64,000 bases of DNA. Source: Turnera subulata. Its lineage: Eukaryota; Streptophyta; Magnoliopsida; Malpighiales; Passifloraceae. The notes under the pieces are model-generated. The model was not told the DNA's origin. It ran no database searches and saw nothing but the letters and a program-made list of their open reading frames with translations. The stretch's first letter is position 1; the number at the start of each line of letters is the position of its first letter. Location: contig JAKUCV010007503.1 of the NCBI GenBank assembly GCA_028386065.3, positions 137,434 to 201,433 of the forward strand, written 5' to 3'. The translations under genes were made by a program, and so were the position numbers. Of this stretch, positions 40,804 to 48,395 are shown in pieces.

Positions 40804-42229
40804 TCGAGACGGAAATCCAGACCGGCCAATCGTGGCTTGCCACGTGGCCACTCTTCTTTTCTTCCCTATCCTTCTTTTCTTCCTTCTTTTCTTTCTTTTC
40901 TTTCTTTTCTCCTTCCCCTTTTTCCTTCAGCCGCCGGCCCCAATTCTCTGTTTCTTTTTGTTTTCATTCCCGTTTCTCTTCTTTAATATCTCCTCCCCTT
41001 CCTTGATTTCTCTACACCATCTCATTTCTCACATCTCTTCTCTCCCTCTCATTTTCTTTCCCTTGCCTTCATCAACGTCATCTCTTTTCCTCACCAAACC
41101 CGAAACCACCACTGCCCACCATCGCCGCCGCCCCAGTCTTCCTCCTCTTCCCTTCCTCTTCTCCTTCCTCTACCACCACAACAAACCCATCCCCTTACCC
41201 CTCTGCAACACACCATGATGCCGTTGCAGCAAGACATCACTGCCACCTCCACCTTCCTCCTCCTCCCTCGTTGCAGCCGCGCTCCTCGCCGCCGTCGCTG
41301 CAACTCAAATCTGCCACCCCCAAATCCTCTGCCTGCCCTCGTTCTTGTTGCTGCTTGCCTCTGTCTCGTTTCCCCTCCTCCACCTCTAGTCGTGCCTCGC
41401 TTCTCCTTACAGCGACGCCACCTTCTCTCCAGCGCTGCTGTAGCCAGACGACGCCGCCATCAGCCGTGCCGAGCTCGACACCACTGTAGGACCAAACTGG
41501 AGTCGCCACCGTTCCCAGGTCCGATCTCTTCTCCCCTCAGCAGCCGATGCCGACGCCGTGACCAGCATTCTCTCTCCCTGTCGTGGCAATACGATCCGCC
41601 GCCGCTCCTGTGTGGCTGTGTCGGTAAGACCCGACTGCGAGCTTTGCCCCTCTTTCCCTTCGATTGTTTTTTTCTTCTTTCCCATAAACCGATTAAGGTT
41701 TGATTGAACTAACCGGGATCTGGTTTGGTTGTTTTGACCTTGGGTGTGGCTGTGTCGGTGGATGCATGTGGCTTGATGCCGACTGTGTAGTTGCTGTGAG
41801 GATGATCTGTTTGATGACGGCTGGATTGCTGTTCTAGGGGTGTGGCTTGGATGTTTTGTTGGGTGATGAACTGCAACAGGAGCATTGGTTGTCTTGGGTC
41901 TGCCGTGAACAGTACTGGCCGGAATCCGGCGAGGTTCCGGCAGTCTCGGGAATTTTCCAGCGAGCTCGGAAAATGGACCTTTGGGTAAAACCCGAGCTTT
42001 GGACCTTTTGCATCATAAATCGAACCCGAACGATATTAAGCGGACTGGACATTAAACGGCGATTAATTAAATGATTAATTAAACGATTAATTAACTTAAT
42101 TAATAGTAATCAATGATCTTATTTTATGCAATTTAATTTATGCTTTATTTATGTTTTTATGCTTTTATTTTATTATGCTTTAACTAAACTTTATGCACTT
42201 ATTTACTTTATGCTTTTATTTAATTTTCT

Positions 42230-42545
42230 GATTGGGCTATTAAAAGGCCCATAGTAATAAAATTTCCGTTTTAATTTTATTCACGTTTACGTGGGCTCGT
42301 AAAAGGCCCATTGAATTTAATTTTCGGTTTTATTTATTTTAATTGGGCTAATTATAATTAAAGGCCCATAATTTTTAATTTAATTAAGTCTTTTATTTAT
42401 TTAATTCGAAGTTGTTTTATTAATTTCTCCGATGGACTAAACGCAAGTGAAGGTCCCCTGGGCTTAATTTCTTAATTATGTTATTACGCTTCTAATACGT
42501 TTAACTACCGTTCCTCTGGGCTAAATGATAATAGGCCCATACCTT
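42230..42545. promoter_or_regulatory. Repeated TGGGCY / RGCCCA motifs in F LTR
   Basis: TGGGCT and its complement-like GGCCCA alternate about every 50-70 bp (near 42234/42248, 42292/42306, 42343/42363, 42517/42534). TGGGCY is the known site II core bound by plant TCP factors. The paired arrangement could also fold into short hairpins. Confidence 0.45.
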
Positions 42546-43045
42546 ATTTATTTATCAACTTCATTCTTATATAAATATTACTACTACCTATACTTTCATC
42601 GGCTAAATAATTATAGATCTTAATTTATAGTTTTGGCTATATATATGAGTTTATTTTGGGCTAAATTCATATTAGTTTCATATCAATTATTTCTACCGAT
42701 TTTATTCTTACATATAACCCGTGCAAGATTATTTTAAGGCTTAATTATATTTTATTAATTTATCAGAAATATTTTATTAATAGTAATAATACTATGAAAT
42801 ATTAATAGTTATAATATTTCAGTCCAATGATCTTGTTATATATTAAATCTAACTACTTAGTATGTACATGTTTTGAATTGTTATATTATTAAATGACCGT
42901 TGTATTTTATAACGAGCTATGGTATCGTTATTATTTTTATTCTATCTATAATTCTCGGTTATATATGTATATATACTACAACAATATTTTATATCATATA
43001 TAGCATATATTAAATTCTTTCTGATGGTAATATTTCCTATTTGAT

Positions 43046-43050
43046 GGTAT
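43046..43050. repeat. Target-site duplication, left copy (copia H)
   Basis: GGTAT here and GGTTT at 54871-54875 differ by one base. The empty site in the F 3' LTR reads GATGGTTTATTATC (about 59744-59757). Confidence 0.8.
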
Positions 43051-43558
43051 TGTAAGCCCAAACAAGCTAAGAGGGGGGGTGAATTAGCTATTAAGAACTA
43101 ATTAAAAAAACTTTAAACAATAATAATTGTAGAATTAAAAGGAGAGAGAAAAGCAAACCGATTTATACTGGTTCACACACACACAACCCTTGTGGCTAAT
43201 CCAGTCCTCCGAGAGACTCTCTCAAAGATTCCACTATCACCGTTAAGCTTCCGGGTGCTTAACAAACCGTTTACAACTCCTGCATGAAGATTCCACACTT
43301 CAAGACTTTTCCCACAGAAAGAAGACCCTCTTCCTATGAATTTACTACAAGGGAACAATCCTCCCTTAAGATGTATGTTAATACAAATGTCACTCAAAAC
43401 AAGACTCTCTTTAAGAGTAGGTATGAGTACAAAATAAGCTCTATAAGGCAACTCTCAATTCTCAAAGATATTGGCTCATAAAAATGATATGTATGTATAA
43501 CAATGAATGCTTGAAATTGTAGAGAGTTGATCAAAGTGAAAGAGAGGTTTAAAGCCTC

Positions 43559-43566
43559 TATTTATA
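43559..43566 (-). promoter_or_regulatory. TATA box of copia H LTR (3' copy)
   Basis: GGCTATAAATAGAGG on the minus strand, repeated at 54074-54081 in the 5' LTR. It lies about 95 bp downstream of the palindrome array. Confidence 0.8.
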
Positions 43567-43661
43567 GCCCCAAAAGTGCACATAATCGTTGGGGACAAAT
43601 CTGAACACCTTTATACAAAGATAGCATGTTTGCTGAAAAAGATGTTTGATTCTAACGGCAC

Positions 43662-44066
43662 AACATCGATGTTGGTTATCACAACATCGATGTTTAGCCG
43701 TTGGATTTGAATAATTGAGCCAACGACTAGTACAACATCGATGATTGTTTTCTCAACATCGATGATTTAAGGCTCAACATTGATGTTTGTCGATCCAACA
43801 TCGATGTTTTGGCGCTTCGCAAAAAGTATGTTTGAAAACAATTGTCACAACATCGATGTTGAGAAGCCAACATCGATGTTTTCGCACTTCTGCCAAATTT
43901 TAAAAATACTTGAAAACATAGAACATCGATGTTTTTGACACAACATCGATGTTGCTTGATAGAACATCGATGTTGTGTTCAAAACATCGATGTTCTTGAG
44001 CCACGGCAAAAGTTATGATGTATTCAAATGCAATAATATCGATGTTGAACATAGAACATCGATGTT
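43662..44066. repeat. U3 array of AACATCGATGTT palindromes (14 copies)
   Basis: Copies start at 43662, 43683, 43734, 43755, 43776, 43797, 43849, 43869, 43922, 43942, 43963, 43983, 44035 and 44055. Neighbours within a group are 20 or 21 bp apart, with unrelated 8-9 bp spacers. Groups have two or four members. Variants are mostly single changes (AACATTGATGTT, AATATCGATGTT, ATCGATGAT). Position in U3, upstream of the TATA box, suggests a promoter/enhancer array. Confidence 0.9.
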
Positions 44067-44360
44067 TAGGGCTCAAGGAACAATTTTATGACATATATGA
44101 TTAATGAATGTATGAAGGAAAAACGATTTTTTGTTTGAGCTAATAACTTGGAAGATTTGAGTTACCATTTACAAGAAGTTCCTATAGATAATTCCTATAT
44201 TTCTTCATCCTTGTTGCTTCAATCCTTGTACTCCTTTCACTTTAGACTATTGCTTCTTTGATTGGTTTCTTTTTGCTTCAAAGGTTGTCATCAATTGAGC
44301 TATGGTCAATTTGTCATTATCAAAACCCTGAAATGAGACAATGAAGCATGAGTTCTAATA

Positions 44361-44377
44361 ATTTCCCCCTTTTTGAT
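44361..44377 (-). promoter_or_regulatory. Copia H polypurine tract
   Basis: The minus strand reads ATCAAAAAGGGGGAAAT immediately upstream of the 3' LTR. Confidence 0.8.
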
Positions 44378-44578
44378 AATGACAAACACATAGAAGTATA
44401 TGCCAAGTTTTATGAATTTATAAGTGAGGTTGATTCCCCCTAACTTGGTGCATATACTTCTTCTTATCATTTTCCCCCTTTTCTCATTAGCAAAAAGAAT
44501 TGGCAATAAGTAGCATTGTATTGAATTGGAAAAATAAATATAAATATAGCAAGAAAATCAAAGGTTAGAAAATGGGGT
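44378..44578 (-). other. 3' untranslated part of copia H
   Basis: Between the Transposase_32-like gene stop and the polypurine tract. A second purine run (GGGGGAAAATG on minus) lies at about 44469-44480. No coding sequence. Confidence 0.6.
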
Positions 44579-45865
44579 CTACGTCCCACCATTATTATCA
44601 TCATCATGGTGATCATCAATTGCTTCATTATCACCATCATCTTCTTCTTCATCATCATCCTCTTCCATAGGTGTGTAGTCCTCATCATCATCATCATCTT
44701 CAGCATCAAAATGGAGGTCTTGAAATGATGTGTGATACGGTGGAGGAGCGTAGTTGACATGAGCAAAATATGACAGAAGATCATGTCCTTGTCGTTGCAC
44801 TTCTGTGTCAATCCGCTCAATGGATCGTCCCAGGCCATGGACATATGATTGAAGATGGTGGAGAGAGGCAGCAATTGTTTCAAGGGTGACGACAGGAGCT
44901 TGGTCAGGAGCCAGAAGTGCGAGAAGATGCACTGCTTGAGGATCATCTGCTTGTTATGCGGTTGCCTGTTGTTCGGCTTCTTGGGCAGGTCGGTGAGCAC
45001 CCTCAGCTGCTTGTCCAGCTCGGAAGGTTGCATCAGAAATTGCCCAAATCTTGACTTCTGTGGTTAGAATTCCTACCAGCGAATTGATACCTGCACTTAT
45101 CAAAATGTTGGTGACCAAGAAAGCATAGGGCAGAGGATGGTCGTTGGTCGCATGTTCCGGCATGTGCATGAGGATGAATCGTGCCCAATTAATGGGTGCA
45201 CCATGAAGGATCGCGTGAAGAACTTTCTCATCTTCAGTGGTCAGAGTTGTGTGACTCCCGGCTCTTGGTTTGATCACCCGAGTGACAAGATAGAAAAGGA
45301 CCCTGTACTCCGGATTGATTGAGTGAATTGTGGGTCGACCGGAACGGTTTTTCTTCACCTCCTTGAAGCCAAGCTCAGCAAGAAGAGGGATTTCATAGTT
45401 AGTGAGAAAATGATCACCCCCATAGCCAGAGAGGTCGTGACCTTGGAATGGCAATTTGGCAACGGTTCCGAACTGCTCCAAGGTGATCTGAATAGTCTTC
45501 CCATTTACTTGTGCTGATAGGACATCTCCTTCTCGGGTGAGAGTTGAGTAGAAGGCTCGGATGAAATCGGCATTAAACTCATGCCTCCTACGGGTAACAA
45601 ACTCCCAAAGGTGAGACTCTTGAAGAAGTCTTGGAAGATTTGTGTATTGTTTTTCTTGAGGGTATTCATCGGGAAGGTATCTAGGTGATGCAATAGATCG
45701 TTTGGCAAAGAAGGTGAGGTAAGGGCTGAGCTGTGGTCGTGAGGTGAACCAAATGTTGGAACCCTCCACTGGATATTGATGACTAGAGGTTGAAGAGCTT
45801 CTTCTTTTGGTTGGGTGCTCTTTGATAGGGTCTTTCCCTTTGGTGCTTTTCTTTCCTCCAACCAT
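44579..45865 (-). pseudogene. Transposase_32-like (putative plant transposon protein) gene with one in-frame stop
   Basis: The frame starts at ATG 45865 (MVGGKKSTKGKD) and runs about 428 codons to 44579, broken only by TAA at 44954-44956. Residues about 75-265 resemble the plant Transposase_32 domain: HEFNADFIRAFYSTL, ITLEQFGTVAKLPFQG, RVLFYLVTRVIKPRAGSHTT, LHAILHGAPINWARFIL and LPYAFLVTNILISAGI. After the stop the frame goes on with SLHHLQSYVHGLGRSIERI and a very acidic end (DDDDDEDYTPMEEDDDEEEDD). The stop may be a recent mutation. The biochemical role of this family is not known to me; despite its name I see no transposase catalytic motif. A TATA box and palindrome array lie upstream. Confidence 0.7.
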
Positions 45866-46116
45866 GGTGAAAAGAAGAGGGTGTTAAAAAAAATGAGATG
45901 AGATGGAGTGGAAGGAGAGAAAGAGTGAAGAGTGATAGTTGTGGAAAGAGAGGAAGATAGGTATATGAAGAAGAGAAGAGAGGAGATAAGTGTATGAGCA
46001 GATATGGATAAGAGATAAGAATGTGTAGAGATGAGAAATGAGATGAATATGTGTGGAGATAAGATAAGTGATGAGTATGAGCAGAGGTAGGTAAAGAGGA
46101 GAAGAGTAGAGATGGG

Positions 46117-46124
46117 TATTTATA
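46117..46124 (-). promoter_or_regulatory. TATA box of the Transposase_32-like gene
   Basis: CCCTCTATAAATACCC on the minus strand, about 250 bp upstream of the ATG and about 70 bp from the nearest palindrome. The 5' leader between is CT-rich on the minus strand. Confidence 0.7.
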
Positions 46125-46191
46125 GAGGGGAGCCAAAAAGAACCCGTTGTGAACAGTAACGACTTTTTTTTTTTTTGGAAAACAACGGCAG

Positions 46192-46694
46192 AACATCGAT
46201 GTTTAGCCGCTCCAATGGCTATATTTTTTAAACTGCAACGGTCCAACATCGATGTTTCAAAAGGAACATCGATGTTTTATGCACTCGGCCGAAGGAGGGA
46301 AACATGCACATTGGTTCAACATCGATGTTATATACCTAAACATCGATGTTGTTTGCGTTTGGCCAAAAATGATTGTTACCAAAATAATCCAACATCGATG
46401 TTGTAAGTGGAACATTGATGTTTTATGTTCTCGGCAAACGAAAAAAACAAAAGCTCATGGTTAAGCATCGATGTTTCATACCTCAACATCGATGTTCTTT
46501 ACATTCGGCCGTTTTGATGGTTTTATCAAAATGGTCAAACATCGATGTTGGTGATCTACACATCGATGTTGTATTGAGTATTTTGAAGACTTACCTGAAC
46601 ATTGATATTGTGATACGCAACATCGATGTTTTAAACATTCGGCCAATTGTGAATTGCACCCAACATCGATGTTAGTAAGGACAACATCGATGTT
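46192..46694. repeat. Internal array of AACATCGATGTT palindromes (15 copies) between two divergent genes
   Basis: Copies start at 46192, 46245, 46265, 46318, 46339, 46391, 46411, 46464, 46485, 46538, 46559, 46598, 46619, 46662 and 46683. From 46245 they form seven pairs, each 20-21 bp apart. The first five pairs repeat every 73-74 bp, the last two about every 60-64 bp. A CGGCC-like motif follows most second members. The array lies about 70 bp from the TATA box of the minus-strand gene and 610 bp from that of the plus-strand gene. Confidence 0.9.
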
Positions 46695-47168
46695 GCTCTG
46701 TTTGCTTAGAAAAGTCCTTTTTGTTCAACCTTGTTTGTGATCCAAAATGAGGTGTACCTGCAAAACAGAGTTAGTAGAGTCTCGGGTGCTCAAGTTAGCA
46801 AAGATAATACACGAGCTTTAGTAAGATAAAAAACATGTGTGACAGTTTTAAGGGTAGTAAGAAAGCCTCTGCCCCTAAGAAATATTTTCTTGGATTTCTA
46901 TCCTGCCAGGATGAGGAGGTGTCTCCTTGTCGTAAGTACACCGGGCTCGAGAAAATGTCTTGTCAGTTGAACTTTGGTTGCCTCTGATGCCCAGTTAATC
47001 AGACAGTAAATCCCGTGATGAATCAATAATGCAATCAAAACCACGATTGTCAAAAAATGGAAATCTTTGATAATCGGAAAAATTTGTAAGGTTGCAGACA
47101 TTGATTGAGCAATAATTTAACTAATTGGCAAGTTTTTCAAAAAGAAGATTCTTGAAAATCGAAGTAGT
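46695..47168 (+). other. Spacer upstream of the 227-codon gene, copy 2
   Basis: No coding sequence. Contains TTGAGCAATAATT at 47104-47116, shared with the upstream side of copy 1. Confidence 0.5.
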
Positions 47169-47280
47169 TTGGAAGGGTCTTCTCCTGAACATTATTTACG
47201 ATACTTCAAAGATGGGTAGGGGTCACCTCCTGAACAATCGCTGGATGCTTCAGAAATTGGTAGGGGTCACCTTCTGAGAG
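47169..47280 (+). promoter_or_regulatory. Three 44 bp repeats upstream of the TATA box
   Basis: Units starting TTGGAAGGGTCTTCTCCTGA (47169), TGGGTAGGGGTCACCTCCTGA (47213) and TTGGTAGGGGTCACCTTCTGA (47257) lie directly upstream of the TATA box. They are plausible promoter elements. Confidence 0.6.
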
Positions 47281-47303
47281 AAGAAGCAACTCAGTTGTGT
47301 TTC

Positions 47304-47311
47304 TATAAATA
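47304..47311 (+). promoter_or_regulatory. TATA box of the 227-codon gene, copy 2
   Basis: TTTCTATAAATAGGCA lies 93 bp upstream of the ATG, a normal plant promoter distance, and is followed by an A-rich leader. Confidence 0.7.
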
Positions 47312-47396
47312 GGCATACGATAGAACTCATTAGACACAAAAAATTATAAGCCAATTTCAGCAAGAGAGTTTAGCAAAAAAAAAATCAAAACCAAGA

Positions 47397-48080
47397 ATGC
47401 CTTCCCCTTCCACTGTCTTTTTTGTTGAGGGTGTAGCCGTAGGCAGGAGAAACCGATTAGCCTATAGTATTGTAAGTGAGCCGTCTGAGGATCTGCCTAA
47501 TGAACTAGGTAGAATTCCTCGCTTAGTATTTGTTGATGAGCTCTACTCTTCTAGGTTTTTTGTCACACCCATGGAAGAGACTATTTTTCTTGAGAGTCAA
47601 AGCCCACTTAGAACATCCTTCTATGGTATCGCCAATGCCACATTGTTCTTCATATCTGAAAGGCTTGAGAGTTTTCAAATGGAGTCTACCCATCAAACCT
47701 TAGAACAAGGAAGTTATTACCGTCTTTCAATGACTGCTCAGAGTGCTTCACGAGTCCCTGGCTTACCGCCAACTTGGCCAAAGGTTCGCCTGCTCGTGTG
47801 GAATTGCAGCTGAATCATGAGGCACTCTCAAGATTTTACAAGAATGTTGAGAGACCTGAATAACCAGTACAAACCGAACATGGTTCTGCTCACCAAGACA
47901 TTATGGCAACCTGGCGAAAACCACGGGTTCATCCCTCTCCGTTTTCCATCAGTGAACCAGTTTGAAATCCCTGGCCAGAATAACTCGGGTGGAATGTGGT
48001 TTGCATGGAATGATAATGTTAGGGTTAATATTGTTAATGACCCTAATAGCTTCTCTGTAACTACTGTGCCAAATCGTTAA
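47397..48080 (+). pseudogene. 227-codon gene, copy 2, with one in-frame stop
   Basis: It is the same length as the copy at 12163-12846 with no indels. Shared blocks include VFFVEG, RRNRLAYS, IPRLVFVDELYSSRFFVT, LPPTWPKVRLL and NQYKPNMVL. Codon 139 is TGA (47811-47813), directly after WNCS, where copy 1 has WNCRG. The Glu of the LINE endonuclease-like LITET motif is Lys here (LLTKT). Many differences between the two copies are synonymous. The gene lies antisense in copia H, with its own TATA box and a polyadenylation signal (AATAAA, 48198-48203). Whether it is still expressed as two pieces, read through or dead cannot be told. Confidence 0.75.
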
Positions 48081-48197
48081 GAGCTAGATTATGATGGGTA
48101 TGTATGTTTGTTTAAAAAAATATGTGTGATTGTATTGTAATATAAATAATGTAAGCGTATGTGTGTGTTTGTAAGCGTGATTGTAAAATATGAAATC

Positions 48198-48203
48198 AAT
48201 AAA
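48198..48203 (+). terminator. Polyadenylation signal of the 227-codon gene, copy 2
   Basis: AATAAA lies 118 bp after the stop codon, in a T/G-rich context usual for plant 3' ends. Confidence 0.55.
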
Positions 48204-48265
48204 ATCCTACGTGTTTGTGTTAATTTAGCATGTACCAATGTAAAATTTAATTGGTTTAGAGAACT

Positions 48266-48310
48266 TACCTGAACATCGATATTGTGATACTCAACATCGA
48301 TGTTGTGATC
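48266..48310. repeat. Isolated pair of AACATCGATGTT palindromes
   Basis: AACATCGATATT and AACATCGATGTT, 21 bp apart. The preceding ACTTACCTG and the GTGATAC spacer match the pair at 46590-46630, so this looks like a duplicated edge of the internal array. The segment between them (46700-48256) could have been inserted. Confidence 0.7.
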
Positions 48311-48395
48311 ATGTTGCCAAAATTCTGGATTCGCCTTCAGTTCTACTTTGTTCCCCCTATCATTTTGCCTAATTGGCCGTCATAATATGAGATCT

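Larger units (their letters stand above)
40794..43050 (+). repeat. Gypsy F 5' LTR, segment 2
   Basis: It continues the LTR after the MULE duplication and matches 57500-59755 in the 3' LTR. It has a CT-rich tract, a GC-rich exon-like block (about 41215-41623) ending at the donor TCG/GTAAGA, and a TTAATTAA-rich stretch (42061-42107). Five places at about 42230-42540 carry TGGGCT paired with GGCCCA. Frames at 41091-41703 have no known domain and are not called. The last five bases GGTAT are the left duplication of copia H. Confidence 0.88.
43051..44360 (-). repeat. Copia H 3' LTR
   Basis: On the minus strand U3 runs from 44360 to the TATA box (TATAAATA at 43559-43566). R/U5 follows to 43051. 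U3 contains 14 copies of the AACATCGATGTT palindrome (43662-44066). The right-hand LTR has 13, one 20 bp repeat unit fewer. The frames at 43173-43451 are LTR shadows. Confidence 0.93.

Noticed and set aside
41091..41703. 162-codon and overlapping frames in the F LTR
   Set aside because: The equivalent region of the other LTR (57919-58403) has different stops and starts; no domain.
43662..44066. Regularly spaced repeats suggestive of a CRISPR array
   Set aside because: The repeat is a 12 bp palindrome with 8-9 bp spacers inside plant LTRs. CRISPR arrays have 23-50 bp repeats, spacers of similar length and a prokaryotic context.
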